A DNA stretch of 64,000 nucleotides, taken from the NCBI RefSeq assembly GCF_005503445.1, contig NZ_SCOH01000007.1:88481-152480 (forward strand), in the 5' to 3' direction. Source of the stretch: Chitinivorax sp. B (GTDB lineage: Bacteria > Pseudomonadota > Gammaproteobacteria > Burkholderiales > SCOH01). Both the position numbers and the translations under genes were made by a program. Each line of letters starts with the position of its first letter. Position 1 is the first letter of the stretch. Below are positions 46,012-54,965 of this stretch, piece by piece. The notes under the pieces were generated by a model, which ran no database searches, had not been told where the DNA came from, and saw only the letters and a list, made by a program, of their open reading frames with translations.

Positions 46012-47451
46012 CTATTGCATTTGACCTGCCGTTAGTTGTCCTAACCTTTTCAATGCCCGCTCCAGATCGGGTGAGAAGGGCAGGCCGCAATTAAGCCGAA
46101 TATAGGTATCAAAACGATTCAGGTTCGAAAACAGTGAGCCAGGGGCAAACGAGATGCCTTCACGCAAAGCGATTTCGAATAAGGTCGTGGATGAGACTTG
46201 CTCTGGTAGCTCCACCCACAACATCAAGCCGCCCTCTGGTACAGAAAGCCGTGTTCCCGCCGGAAAATAGCGGGCAATTGCTTCCGCCGTGCGTTCCCGT
46301 TGATTGCGCAGCAAATTGCGAAACCGCCGCAGATGCCGGTCATATGCACTTGACCCGATGAATTGTGCGGCGGTCAATTGTGACCATTCTTCGTTATGGC
46401 GTGACTGTGCATATTTCAGCATTGCCACCCGATGGTGCCAGCGACCTGCCGCAATCCAACCCAGTCGCATGCCAGGGGCCAGAATCTTGTGTAAGGAGGC
46501 GCAATGAATCACGTTATCGCCGCGATCCCACGCCTTGGCGGCCATCATTGGTACATCGGCATTGGTCAGTGCACTGTAGCAATCATCTTCGATCAACGGA
46601 ATCTGGTGCTGTTCGCACACATTGACCAGTTGCTGTTTCTTCTCATCTGGCATCAGGCTACCAAGTGGGTTTTGCAGATGTGGCACAACGACAACTGCCT
46701 TGATGTTGTCGTAACTGCGCATGGCCAGTTCCAGTGCCTCGATCGACAAGCCCGTTTGCGGGCTGGTAGGTATCTCCAGCGCACGCAGGCCCAGGCTTTC
46801 CAAAACTTGCAACAGGCCATAGAAAGTTGGGGATTCAACCGCAATGGTATCCCCAGGCTGAGACACAGCCCGTAATGCCAGATTTAATGCCTCGATGCAG
46901 CCGTGGGTGACCAGGATCTCACTGGGTGACAATACCATGCCATTGGCCACAGCCCGTTTGGCTACGGCAGTTTTCAAGGCCATGTGGCCGCCATGTGAAC
47001 CGGCACTGACCAGCAGGTGATGGTTACTGCGCAATACTCGGCCGGCAATCAGGTTCAATTGTTCATGTGGATAGAGGGCGGGTGCGCCACGTGCACCCGC
47101 CAGATTACAGTGAATTGGAAAGCGTTGACTTTGCGTTACAAAGTGGGACACCCGCTCTTGAATTCCGACAAATTGGGCCGGGTCGAGTGGTTGATCGGTG
47201 CTGGGTTCCCGTGATGGCGCCAGTGGCAAACGACGAGGTTGTCGCACGAAGTAACCCGAACGCGGTCTGGCTTCCAGCCAGCCATCGTTTTCCAGATGAC
47301 GGCACAACTGCAACGCGGTGGACAGGCTGACGTCATGCAAACGCATCAGACTGCGGACTGATGGCATTTTGTCGCCGATGCTCAGTGAACCTGCCTTGAT
47401 GGCATCGAGATAGTGATCGGCCAGACGCCGATAGAGCGGTTGCATATCCAT
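46012..47451 (-). CDS. MocR/GntR-type aminotransferase-like regulator (PdxR family)
   Basis: A 479-residue protein with an N-terminal GntR winged helix (LYRRLADHYLDAIKAGSLSIGDKMPSVRSLMRLHDVSLSTALQLCRHLENDGWLEARPRSGYFV) and a C-terminal class I aminotransferase domain. The PLP lysine is in ASLHKILAPGMRLGW, so the cofactor can bind. MocR regulators typically bind directly repeated boxes and respond to PLP-linked ligands (GABA, taurine, PLP). It is divergent from the DUF2917 gene; the intergenic region has a strong palindrome and GATGAGT boxes. Confidence 0.92.
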   Translation of the reverse strand: MDMQPLYRRLADHYLDAIKAGSLSIGDKMPSVRSLMRLHDVSLSTALQLCRHLENDGWLEARPRSGYFVRQPRRLPLAPSREPSTDQPLDPAQFVGIQERVSHFVTQSQRFPIHCNLAGARGAPALYPHEQLNLIAGRVLRSNHHLLVSAGSHGGHMALKTAVAKRAVANGMVLSPSEILVTHGCIEALNLALRAVSQPGDTIAVESPTFYGLLQVLESLGLRALEIPTSPQTGLSIEALELAMRSYDNIKAVVVVPHLQNPLGSLMPDEKKQQLVNVCEQHQIPLIEDDCYSALTNADVPMMAAKAWDRGDNVIHCASLHKILAPGMRLGWIAAGRWHHRVAMLKYAQSRHNEEWSQLTAAQFIGSSAYDRHLRRFRNLLRNQRERTAEAIARYFPAGTRLSVPEGGLMLWVELPEQVSSTTLFEIALREGISFAPGSLFSNLNRFDTYIRLNCGLPFSPDLERALKRLGQLTAGQMQ

Positions 47452-47472
47452 GCCTGATGATGTGCCGCTGTG

Positions 47473-47541
47473 GATGAGTTGAATAGATATAGATGAGTCA
47501 AAACCAAACCGTAACAGATGGTGAAATACTCATCTGTTACG
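47473..47541. promoter_or_regulatory. MocR operator region: GATGAGT direct repeats plus an 11-base-arm palindrome
   Basis: GATGAGT occurs at 47473 and 47492 (19 bases apart, same orientation) and inverted as ACTCATC at 47528. The last copy lies in a perfect palindrome CGTAACAGATG-N10-CATCTGTTACG at 47510-47541. The boxes sit 22 bases upstream of the MocR start and 83 bases from the divergent gene. Direct plus inverted repeats are typical of MocR sites. Repeats seen; regulator assignment inferred. Confidence 0.65.
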
Positions 47542-47623
47542 TCACACGTATGAAATTGTGTTGCTGTTGTGGTCCGATCGAATTACTTACCATGGCGGTC
47601 ATGTGATTTTTTTGGTGTCTACC

Positions 47624-47953
47624 ATGCCAGCCCCCGCACTTTCTAGGCTTCCTTCACCTATTCAGTATGTTTTGCATGCAAACCAATCCATACAACTGCC
47701 TTTTGGATCGGGAGCCATGATCGTTGCACAACATGGTGGCGTCAGATTGTCGACTACTAGTTGGCTGGATGGGCTGGCAATGGGCAGAAATTGGCTCCTT
47801 GCAGAGGGAGAGTGCCACATAGTGGATGCCAGAATCTGGATTCAGATGAACTGCCCAGTTGATTGCAAATGTGCTGTCATCATGGTGATACCGCCCGCAG
47901 AAATGAAATGGGCCTGGCTGCAGGTGCTTTACCGTTACCTGGCTTTTTGCTGA
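47624..47953 (+). CDS. DUF2917-like protein
   Basis: A protein of about 109 residues. The pattern of a hydrophobic strand, GGVRLSTTSWLDGLAMGRNWLLAEGECHIVDARIWIQM and a final VIMVIP resembles DUF2917, in which a W and the D/G...L..G spacing are conserved. Such proteins often lie beside MocR-type regulators. The start is uncertain: ATG 47624 gives the usual N-terminal extension but has no ribosome binding site, and GTG codons lie further upstream (47558, 47603). Divergent from the MocR gene across its operator, so likely its regulatory target. Confidence 0.6.
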   Translation: MPAPALSRLPSPIQYVLHANQSIQLPFGSGAMIVAQHGGVRLSTTSWLDGLAMGRNWLLAEGECHIVDARIWIQMNCPVDCKCAVIMVIPPAEMKWAWLQVLYRYLAFC

Positions 47954-48061
47954 GGCAGGATACGCCATCCGCTCAATTGCCACCGATGCACCAGGCAGCA
48001 CAATGCATGTAGAAGAATGTATGGTTAAACCCCTTGATACGCTAATTGAAGAAAGGAAATC

Positions 48062-49057
48062 ATGACAACGCTTGCCGTCTCTTACGCCGATATTGAAGCG
48101 GCTCATCATCGTATCCAGCCGTATGCCTACTACACGCCGGTCATGACGTCTACCACGGCAAATGCGCGGCGGGAGACATCGCTGTTTATGAAGTGTGAGC
48201 ATCTACAGCGGATAGGTGCATTCAAGTTTCGAGGGGCTTTCAATGCATTGGCGCAGTTGTCAGCTGCTCAACGTGCTGCAGGTGTGATTGCATTCTCATC
48301 AGGAAATCATGCTCAGGCAGTGGCATTGGCTGCCCGGGTACTCGGTATGCCTGCCACCATTGTCATGCCCAACGATGCTCCGATGATCAAGGTAGAAGCA
48401 ACCAGAGGTTATGGCGCCGAAATCGTGCAATACGATCGCTATACGCAAGATCGCGAACAAATTGGTCGAGAACTTGCCAGTCAGCGAGGGGCAGCGCTGA
48501 TCCCACCTTATGACCATCCACATGTGATCGCTGGCCAAGGTACAGCTGCCAAAGAGTTGATTGACACGGTTGGTCCGCTCGATATGTTGGTGGTGCCACT
48601 GGGCGGTGGGGGCTTACTAGCCGGTAGTGCGATAGCTGCGCATGCACTGAGCCCCAAATGCCGTGTGATCGGTGTCGAGCCTGAAGCCGGTAATGACGGT
48701 CAACAAAGCCTGCAGCGTGGAGAGATTGTTCATATCGCTACCCCCGTTACATTGGCTGACGGTGCGCAAACCCAGCATTTGGGAAACCTGACCTTCCCGA
48801 TTATTCGCTCCCATGTCGACTTGGTTGTGACTGTCAGCGATGCTGACTTGGTCGAGACGATGTCTTTCCTGGCTGGTCGAATGAAACAATTAGTTGAACC
48901 AACCGGTTGTCTGGCGCTGGCAGCAGTACTCAGCGGCAAGATTGATGTCCGTGGGCTGCGGGTCGGCGTGATATTGTCTGGCGGGAATGTGGATTTGCTG
49001 CGGTTTGCGGAACTGGTACTGAAGAATCCGCCAATACATGCACCAAACCTTCTTTGA
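48062..49057 (+). CDS. threonine/serine dehydratase-like PLP enzyme
   Basis: A 331-residue fold-type II PLP enzyme, catabolic threonine deaminase or serine racemase class without the ACT domain of biosynthetic IlvA. The Schiff-base lysine is Lys55 in IGAFKFRGAFNAL; the phosphate loop is VPLGGGGLLAGSA; the C-terminal SGGNVDLL matches the pyridine-nitrogen contact. It may deaminate threonine, serine or 3-hydroxyaspartate. GAAAGGAAATC lies before the ATG. It follows the DUF2917 gene and could be in the same MocR-linked unit, though 108 bases separate them. Confidence 0.88.
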   Translation: MTTLAVSYADIEAAHHRIQPYAYYTPVMTSTTANARRETSLFMKCEHLQRIGAFKFRGAFNALAQLSAAQRAAGVIAFSSGNHAQAVALAARVLGMPATIVMPNDAPMIKVEATRGYGAEIVQYDRYTQDREQIGRELASQRGAALIPPYDHPHVIAGQGTAAKELIDTVGPLDMLVVPLGGGGLLAGSAIAAHALSPKCRVIGVEPEAGNDGQQSLQRGEIVHIATPVTLADGAQTQHLGNLTFPIIRSHVDLVVTVSDADLVETMSFLAGRMKQLVEPTGCLALAAVLSGKIDVRGLRVGVILSGGNVDLLRFAELVLKNPPIHAPNLL

Positions 49058-49235
49058 TATTTGATTAGAAGAATATTGAAATGTTCTTTACTGCTTAAGC
49101 ATTCATTTGGTCGAATGTGACGATCGCTTTGTTCCTTTTGGTTTGTCGGTTTTCTTTACACTTCGAAAATGAAAGAAAGTCGATCAATACAGAAGATTGC
49201 TGATTCCATGAGCATTTTTTATATGCATATGAGCA

Positions 49236-49251
49236 TGGAATGGTATTTGCT
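49236..49251 (+). promoter_or_regulatory. sigma-54-like -24/-12 promoter before the PEP-CTERM gene
   Basis: The sequence TGGAATGGTATTTGCT carries GG and GC exactly ten bases apart, matching the RpoN layout TGGCAC-N5-TTGCW at TGG and TTGCT but not at CAC. It would start transcription about 10-12 bases after 49250, leaving a 5' leader of roughly 25 bases before the ATG at 49284. PEP-CTERM genes in Zoogloea and relatives are known to be RpoN/PrsR controlled. An inverted repeat TTCCATG/CATGGAA (49204-49210, 49234-49240) overlaps the -24 side. Promoter function is inferred. Confidence 0.45.
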
Positions 49252-49283
49252 TGTATATGCGAACTTTAGATAAGGGGCTATAT

Positions 49284-50057
49284 ATGTTCAAAGCATCAAT
49301 CATCGCTACTGCGATCACGGCTGCAAGTTTTTCCGGTTCTGCCTTTGCTGGCTTCATCAATGGCGACTTCGAATTGGGTAATACCACTGGGTGGACCATG
49401 GGGAGCGGCTCCCGTAGCAGTGTCACCAATGCTAATCTGAATCCTTCTGCATTTCTGCCTGGTGGCAATCGTTACAGCAATGGAATGGTCCATTCGTCGA
49501 TCGTAAGCTCTGGCACTGCTCCGCACACTGATGGTAAGTTGAATCAGGTATACAGTGGCCAATATTCTATGCGCGTAGAAGATACGACTTATGGTGGCTA
49601 TGCATCTGTGATTACCCAAAAGGTATCAAATTACAACGATAAGGAAATCTTCTTCGCTTGGGCAGCTGTATTGGAAGGTGCACATGGTACCAATGAGGCT
49701 GCAACCTTCCAGTTGGTATTGCGTGACGAGACCGTTGGTAAGAATTTGATCAAACGCGAATATAATGCCGCAACCGGCGGTTCGGGTGTCGATGGTCGTT
49801 TCACCAAGTCGAGTGACGGATATTTTTACACTTCATGGCAAGTTGAACAGATGGCTTTGGAAGCAGATGCAATTGGTCATGATCTATCCTTGACATTGCT
49901 GGCCGCAGATTGCTCGCCAACAGGGCATGCTGGTTATGTTTACTTGGATGGTTTCGGCCGCGTTGCCCCCCCGACTGGTGTGCCTGTTCCAGGCGTACTG
50001 GCATTGATGGGTCTGGGCTTGACTGGCCTGGCCGTTGCTCGTCGTCGCAAGGCTTGA
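49284..50057 (+). CDS. PEP-CTERM-like surface protein
   Basis: A 257-residue secreted protein. Signal peptide MFKASIIATAITAASFSGSAFA; the mature part is a beta-rich domain starting GFINGDFELGNTTGWTMGSG, typical of PEP-CTERM proteins. The C-terminus PPTGVPVPGVLALMGLGLTGLAVARRRKA fits the PEP-CTERM sorting tail: short Pro-rich motif, hydrophobic helix, RRRK cluster; the core reads VPVPG instead of the canonical PEP. Exosortase EpsH, which processes such tails, is not in the window. ATG 49284 follows AAGGGG. Likely anchored to surface or exopolysaccharide. Confidence 0.85.
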   Translation: MFKASIIATAITAASFSGSAFAGFINGDFELGNTTGWTMGSGSRSSVTNANLNPSAFLPGGNRYSNGMVHSSIVSSGTAPHTDGKLNQVYSGQYSMRVEDTTYGGYASVITQKVSNYNDKEIFFAWAAVLEGAHGTNEAATFQLVLRDETVGKNLIKREYNAATGGSGVDGRFTKSSDGYFYTSWQVEQMALEADAIGHDLSLTLLAADCSPTGHAGYVYLDGFGRVAPPTGVPVPGVLALMGLGLTGLAVARRRKA

Positions 50058-50392
50058 TCACTGGGCTTGCCTTAAGCTGATTTGCTAATACCATGATGTA
50101 CATAAGAATGCCCGGGCTGACCGGGCATTTCTGTTTTGGGAATCTGATGCTGGGGTTACTGAAGTGTGATCAGGTGCTGGCGATTTATAAAGATAAGCTG
50201 AAAAATTGTGCCCAAAAAGGTTCCGATTCTGAACGGACTTGCTTGATCAACCAAGCCACAAATGCACTTACACCAAGTGTTTCGATAGTGCATTGGGGTA
50301 GATCACATGGGGAGGATGTTGCATCATTGAATAGAATCAATGTACCAGCTCGCTATGACTTTCCCAGTCTTTGTGATTTCGCAAACCGCTTC
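50058..50392. other. intergenic stretch between convergent genes
   Basis: 335 bases between the PEP-CTERM gene and the patatin-like gene. It contains the terminator at 50107-50129 and otherwise only a stretch open on the plus strand (50093-50419) with no family resemblance and no ribosome binding site, which I do not consider a gene. Confidence 0.6.
50107..50129 (+). terminator. rho-independent terminator after the PEP-CTERM gene
   Basis: Nine-base stem AATGCCCGG / CCGGGCATT with a GCTGA loop, followed by TCTGTTTT. It starts 50 bases after the stop codon. Confidence 0.85.
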
Positions 50393-51463
50393 TTACAGCG
50401 GCGTGATTACGTTCATTAAGCGACTTGATTCAACCAACGACAAAAATGCGTCTCCCATTCGCTCGCTTTCACTGATGGCAAGTCGCCAGTTGCGCTGGCG
50501 AATGCTGTCTCGACCGACATAGTGTCGGAAGTCGCTGCGGTCGGGGAGGCGCCGCCGGGGTAAGGTTGATAGGTAGCTGAGGGAGGGCGCGATCAGTAGC
50601 ATATTGTCGAGGTGGGCCGGGTTGGGTTTGCGCCATGGGAGGGATTTGTCGAACCAGCCAGGGATGATGCGGTCGACGAAATGCGGATACAGGACGATGT
50701 CTTGCTGGTGGCTGAAAGGGAGATCAAGGTGGTAGTCCAGCAGGCCGCCATCCCGATACGTACCAGGCCCGGCGCCGGGCAGGTTGGTGACACCACGAAC
50801 CAGTCCGGGGATGGCGCCGGAGGCGAGCAGGGCGGGTTTGAGGTTATGGGGAGTGAGGGTTACCGCTTCAGTCGGAAAATCCCGCAATGGGAAGAACGGT
50901 GGTTGTGCACCGGGGCTGTGCAGAACAATCCGCTCGAAGTGCTTGGCCAGCCTGGGACGGGCTCGCAGATTGTTGGTGATGACTTGTAGAAAGCCACCAG
51001 CCAGATGGCGGCCCGAGTCACTGGCGAGCAGCCCTTTGCTGCGTACAGTCAGGATGGCCAATTGCCACTGCGGGTTGTTGACGATGGCGTGTTCGTTGCC
51101 ATCCAGTGTGCCAATGATCATGTCCTCAATGACGTGGCTGATTTCGTCCATGGTGGGACGCAGGCTATATTGTTGCGCGATGTAGAGTTCTGCGAAGCGC
51201 TTGAGTGCCTTGATTGGCTCTGGCTGTGCCAGTGCGGCAAAGCGCCAGGCGCCGGCGGAGGCGCCGACCAACCAGCGCTGACGTGGCGCTTGGGGTAACC
51301 AATGGCCAAAGATGGCGCAATCCAATCCGTGGAGGCCCAATGCTTTGGGGCCACCTGCCGCACCAGGGATAAGACCGACCATCGATGGTTTCAGGCCATG
51401 CTCTCGGATCAGCTCAAGGGCTTGGCGACCGGCACGTAGGGTAATGGGAAGCGGATTGGCCAT
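50393..51463 (-). CDS. patatin-like phospholipase / alpha-beta hydrolase
   Basis: A 356-residue patatin-type acyl hydrolase. The nucleophile elbow GASAG (RWLVGASAGAWRF) and the catalytic Asp in TYRDGGLLDYH are intact; the oxyanion glycine region reads GAAGGPKALGLHGLDCA, a variant of the family's G-x-R/K-G loop. No signal peptide, so cytoplasmic or membrane-associated. ATG 51463 (MANPLPITLRAGRQ) is preferred; the longer frame to 51652 lacks family homology and overlaps the lysR end. Substrate lipid unknown. Confidence 0.8.
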   Translation of the reverse strand: MANPLPITLRAGRQALELIREHGLKPSMVGLIPGAAGGPKALGLHGLDCAIFGHWLPQAPRQRWLVGASAGAWRFAALAQPEPIKALKRFAELYIAQQYSLRPTMDEISHVIEDMIIGTLDGNEHAIVNNPQWQLAILTVRSKGLLASDSGRHLAGGFLQVITNNLRARPRLAKHFERIVLHSPGAQPPFFPLRDFPTEAVTLTPHNLKPALLASGAIPGLVRGVTNLPGAGPGTYRDGGLLDYHLDLPFSHQQDIVLYPHFVDRIIPGWFDKSLPWRKPNPAHLDNMLLIAPSLSYLSTLPRRRLPDRSDFRHYVGRDSIRQRNWRLAISESERMGDAFLSLVESSRLMNVITPL

Positions 51464-51566
51464 GCTGCTTATCCAGTGGTTGGGTTGGCTTAGGAAGTTA
51501 TCACAGGGTGCTGCGAAAAATCTTATCGGTATAGACGTGCTGACAGGTATGACAGCCAGATTGTTG

Positions 51567-52466
51567 CTAATTGAACAGTTCAGCCAACTGTTCACGCAAC
51601 CAACGGTTGGCCGGATCATTGTCGACATTGGCATGCCAGTAGAGGTGTACATCCAGCCGTGGCGTGGCCAGCGGGAAGGGGAGCAAGCGGTTGTTCAGTT
51701 GTGCATTGGTAACACGGGCGTATTGCTCGGGCATGGTCAACAGGTAGTGGGTCTGGCTGACGACACGGCAGGCTGCAAAATAGTGCTGGCAGCGCAATGC
51801 GATGCGGCGCCGCAAACCTTGTCGGTTCAGTTCGAAATCTTCCAGACCTGGCCCTTTGCGGCGGGATGATACCAACACATGCGGTTGCTCCAGATAGGTA
51901 TCCAGTGTCAATTCGTCCTGAATAAGCGGGTGGGTTGTGTTGACCACCACAACCAATCGATCACAGGAAATCCGCTGCTGGCGAATATCGTTACCCACAG
52001 GCATGGGGATGTCGACGACCAGATCCAGTGTGCCGGAAGCCAGTTCGGACTCTATATCACGCCGGTCAACCCGGACACTGGCGATGTCAATTTGTGGGGC
52101 GTGCTGCTGAAGATACATCAGCAGTGGTGGCAGTGCGGTGGCCTCCAGCACATCACGCAGGCCCAGGGTAAAAGTACGGTTGGTGTGTAGTGGATCGAAC
52201 TGTGCTTGTTCATGCAGGCTGATTTCCAAGGTCTGCAATGCTTGCCGTACCGGGCCGATCAGATTACGAGCTAATGGTGTTGGCACCATCCCCATACCCT
52301 GACGAGTGAACAGTGGGTCTTTCAACAAATCGCGCAGCCGTGCCAACGCGTGACTGACCGCGGGCTGTGTCAGATTCAGTTTGTGGCTTGCCTTGGTCAG
52401 GGTGCCTTCGGTGTAGATGGTTTCGAACACGACGAACAGGTTCAGATCAACACGACTCATATGCAT
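51567..52466 (-). CDS. LysR family transcriptional regulator
   Basis: A 299-residue LTTR. The N-terminal helix-turn-helix reads [48 protein letters not shown]. The effector-binding domain follows from about residue 90. It starts with MHM, so the start could be 52466 or the second ATG at 52460. It is divergent from the acyl-CoA dehydrogenase operon across a 93-base gap containing a symmetric box, so it most likely controls that operon. Confidence 0.92.
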   Translation of the reverse strand: MHMSRVDLNLFVVFETIYTEGTLTKASHKLNLTQPAVSHALARLRDLLKDPLFTRQGMGMVPTPLARNLIGPVRQALQTLEISLHEQAQFDPLHTNRTFTLGLRDVLEATALPPLLMYLQQHAPQIDIASVRVDRRDIESELASGTLDLVVDIPMPVGNDIRQQRISCDRLVVVVNTTHPLIQDELTLDTYLEQPHVLVSSRRKGPGLEDFELNRQGLRRRIALRCQHYFAACRVVSQTHYLLTMPEQYARVTNAQLNNRLLPFPLATPRLDVHLYWHANVDNDPANRWLREQLAELFN

Positions 52467-52486
52467 AGGATTAATACATCAAAATT

Positions 52487-52501
52487 CAAATTATTCATTT
52501 G
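52487..52501. promoter_or_regulatory. LysR-type box between lysR and acyl-CoA dehydrogenase gene
   Basis: CAAAT-TATTC-ATTTG, a perfect dyad with five-base arms and five-base spacer (T-N11-A class LTTR box), lies in the AT-rich divergent region; ATCAAA and TTTGAT flank it at 52478 and 52502. Symmetry seen; binding inferred. Confidence 0.45.
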
Positions 52502-52559
52502 TTTGATTTTATGGGTATCCCTATGCTGGGTGCAATCTGATCGCGTGGCAGGAGGTCTT

Positions 52560-53783
52560 GTGGACTTTGCATATTCAACGCTTGCTGTGGAACTCATTGG
52601 GCGGCTGCGTGACTTCATGCACACGCAGGTGCTGCCGGCAGAGGCTGATTATCACGCGCAATTGATCACGGGGGCGGATTGGCACCAATGGCGACAACCA
52701 CCTGTGATGGAAACCTTGAAAGCCCAAGCACGAGAGGCGGGTTTGTGGAACCTGTTTTTGCCTGGCGACTTTGGTGCAGGGTTAAGCAATGTCGATTATG
52801 CACCGTTGGCGGAACTCACGGGTTGTGCACCCTTTGCGGCGGAGGTGTTCAATTGCTCGGCGCCGGACACTGGCAATATGGAGGTGCTGGTGAAATATGG
52901 CTCGCCAGCACAGCAGGAGCAATGGCTGCAGCCACTGCTGGCAGGGGAGATCCGCTCCGCCTTTTGTATGACCGAACCGGATGTGGCCTCCAGTGACGCT
53001 ACCAATATGCAGGCAACAGCCAAGGTGGACGGTGACGAGATTGTGTTGAACGGACGCAAATGGTGGAGTTCCGGTATTGGTCATCCGCATTGCAAAGTAC
53101 TGATCTTCATGGGTTTGACCGACCCGATCGCTGATAAGCACCGGCAGCATTCAATGGTGCTGGTACCGTTGGACACGCCGGGGGTCACCGTTGAAAGAAT
53201 GCTGCCCGTGTTTGGTGTATTTGATGAACCCCATGGCCATGGTGAGGTGACCTTCGACAATGTGTGTTTGCCAATAACCAATGTAATTGCAGGGCCAGGA
53301 CGCGGTTTTGAGATTGCGCAGGGCAGGCTCGGGCCAGGGCGTATCCATCATTGCATGCGGGCAATTGGGGCGGCAGAACATGCGTTGAGCTTGATGTGCA
53401 AGCGTGGGGCCAATCGGATTGCATTTGGTAAGCCACTGGCCAAGTTGGGTGGTAACCCGGACGTTGTCGCCAACGCACGCATCGCAATTGAGCAAGCTCG
53501 TTTATTGACGCTGAAGGCAGCGTGGATGATGGATACCGTTGGCATTAAAGATGCGATGAGTGAGATTTCACAGATCAAGGTTGTCGCGCCCAGCATGGCA
53601 CAACAAGTGATCGATGCAGCCATGCAGATGCATGGTGGCTTGGGGTTGTCGGATGACGTGCCATTGACTCGTTTGTTTGCCTATGCGCGTGTACTGCGCC
53701 TGGCAGATGGGCCGGACGAGGTCCATCGAGGACTGATTGCGAAGCTGGAGTATCAGCGGCAGTTGGCGAACAGAAAGCAATAA
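52560..53783 (+). CDS. acyl-CoA dehydrogenase (ACAD10/11-like group)
   Basis: A 407-residue flavoenzyme of the acyl-CoA dehydrogenase family. Markers include [18 protein letters not shown] (flavin/substrate loop), [15 protein letters not shown]-like [14 protein letters not shown], and the C-terminal [15 protein letters not shown] with the FAD-binding [18 protein letters not shown]. These fit the subclass fused to a kinase domain in animal ACAD10 and ACAD11. Start taken at GTG 52560, four bases after GGAGG; the spacing is short and the longer frame upstream runs through the lysR promoter. First gene of the LysR-linked operon. Confidence 0.88.
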   Translation: MDFAYSTLAVELIGRLRDFMHTQVLPAEADYHAQLITGADWHQWRQPPVMETLKAQAREAGLWNLFLPGDFGAGLSNVDYAPLAELTGCAPFAAEVFNCSAPDTGNMEVLVKYGSPAQQEQWLQPLLAGEIRSAFCMTEPDVASSDATNMQATAKVDGDEIVLNGRKWWSSGIGHPHCKVLIFMGLTDPIADKHRQHSMVLVPLDTPGVTVERMLPVFGVFDEPHGHGEVTFDNVCLPITNVIAGPGRGFEIAQGRLGPGRIHHCMRAIGAAEHALSLMCKRGANRIAFGKPLAKLGGNPDVVANARIAIEQARLLTLKAAWMMDTVGIKDAMSEISQIKVVAPSMAQQVIDAAMQMHGGLGLSDDVPLTRLFAYARVLRLADGPDEVHRGLIAKLEYQRQLANRKQ

Positions 53784-53818
53784 ACAGGCAAAGCCAGCCA
53801 TACCAACGGGAGAACCGC

Positions 53819-54889
53819 GTGGAACAATGGATTGACCAAGCCGTGGCTGTGCGTCACGGTGAAGCACTTGATATGGCAGCGGTGGATACATTCATCAAGC
53901 GTCAGGTACCGGGCTTGAACGGGTTTCCGGAGATTTCGCAGTTCCCCGGCGGGGCATCCAACCTGACTTATTTGGTGAGCTATACGCAGCGTGATCTGAT
54001 CCTGCGGCGGCCGCCGTTTGGGCACAGGGCCAAGTCGGCGCACGACATGGCGCGGGAAGCGCGCATCATGACTGCACTGAAGCCGGTATACCGTTACGTG
54101 CCCACGGTGATTGCACAGTGCGATGATCCGAGTGTAATGGGGTGTGACTTTTATGTCATGGACCGCATCACTGGCATTATCCCGCGCCAAAATCTGCCGA
54201 TCGGCTTGAGTTTGAATGAAGCGGACACACGCAAGCTGTGTTTGAACGTCATCGACAAGATGATTGAGTTACATCAGGTGAATTGTCAGGTAGTCGGTTT
54301 GGCAACGCTGGGTAAAGGAGAGGGTTATGTGGCCCGACAGATTGCCGGCTGGTCTGATCGCTTCATTCAGGCACATACCGACGATGTCGGCCGTTTTGAG
54401 GAAGTGATGGCTTGGCTTGCGGTCAAGCAACCTGCACAGGATGTGGCCACCTGTGTGATCCACAACGATTACCGCTTCGACAATGTGGTGCTCAACCCAA
54501 GTAACCCATTTGAAGTGATCGGCGTATTAGATTGGGAAATGGCCACTTTGGGCGATCCGTTGATGGATCTGGGCAACACCCTGGCGTACTGGGTACAGGT
54601 GGACGATGATGCTGTATTCCAGCAGATGCGGCGTCAGCCCACCAATGTCGCTGGGATGTTGACGCGCCGTGAGGTGATTGAATACTACGGAAACCGAACA
54701 GGCTTTACCGTGGCTAACTTTGATTTCTACAGTGTGTATGGCTTGTTCAGACTGGCCGCGATCATTCAGCAGATTTACCGTCGATTCAAGGAAGGACAGG
54801 CGCGTAACCCACAATTTGCCTATTTCGGTGCAATGGCCAATTACCTTGAACAACGCTGTCAGCGACTGATTCAGCAATCAATACTCTAA
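53819..54889 (+). CDS. APH-type phosphotransferase (ACAD10/11 kinase-domain-like)
   Basis: A 356-residue aminoglycoside-phosphotransferase-like kinase. The catalytic loop HNDYRFDNVVL (H-N-D) and the metal aspartate in VLDWEMATLGDPLMDLGN are conserved; FPGGASNLTYLV is the N-lobe glycine-rich part. Not an antibiotic resistance enzyme: bacterial members beside acyl-CoA dehydrogenases phosphorylate hydroxyacyl compounds (ACAD10/11 kinase domain, LvaA). Start is GTG 53819 with GGGAGA upstream, 35 bases after the dehydrogenase stop. Confidence 0.88.
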   Translation: MEQWIDQAVAVRHGEALDMAAVDTFIKRQVPGLNGFPEISQFPGGASNLTYLVSYTQRDLILRRPPFGHRAKSAHDMAREARIMTALKPVYRYVPTVIAQCDDPSVMGCDFYVMDRITGIIPRQNLPIGLSLNEADTRKLCLNVIDKMIELHQVNCQVVGLATLGKGEGYVARQIAGWSDRFIQAHTDDVGRFEEVMAWLAVKQPAQDVATCVIHNDYRFDNVVLNPSNPFEVIGVLDWEMATLGDPLMDLGNTLAYWVQVDDDAVFQQMRRQPTNVAGMLTRREVIEYYGNRTGFTVANFDFYSVYGLFRLAAIIQQIYRRFKEGQARNPQFAYFGAMANYLEQRCQRLIQQSIL

Positions 54890-54892
54890 AGG

Positions 54893-54940
54893 TTCTGTTG
54901 ACATGGTTTCGTAGCCAATCATGAAACCATGTCAATAGAA
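54893..54940. repeat. 48-bp hairpin copy of the dispersed inverted repeat
   Basis: TTCTGTTGACATGGTTTC (54893-54910) and GAAACCATGTCAATAGAA (54923-54940) pair at 17 of 18 positions around a 12-base loop. The arms match the ends of the 132-bp element at 35.6 kb. It sits three bases after the kinase gene stop, inside the presumed operon, and as RNA would form a strong stem that could attenuate or protect the transcript. Confidence 0.65.
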
Positions 54941-54965
54941 TCTAGCACCTGCGAGGAACACTGTG

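Noticed and set aside
50093..50419. 108-codon open frame on the plus strand after the PEP-CTERM gene
   Set aside because: It begins inside the terminator region, has no ribosome binding site, no recognisable domain and overlaps the start of the convergent gene.
53819..54889. Aminoglycoside resistance gene
   Set aside because: The APH fold is shared, but neighbours (acyl-CoA dehydrogenase, SDRs) and sequence place it with the ACAD10/11-type metabolic kinases.
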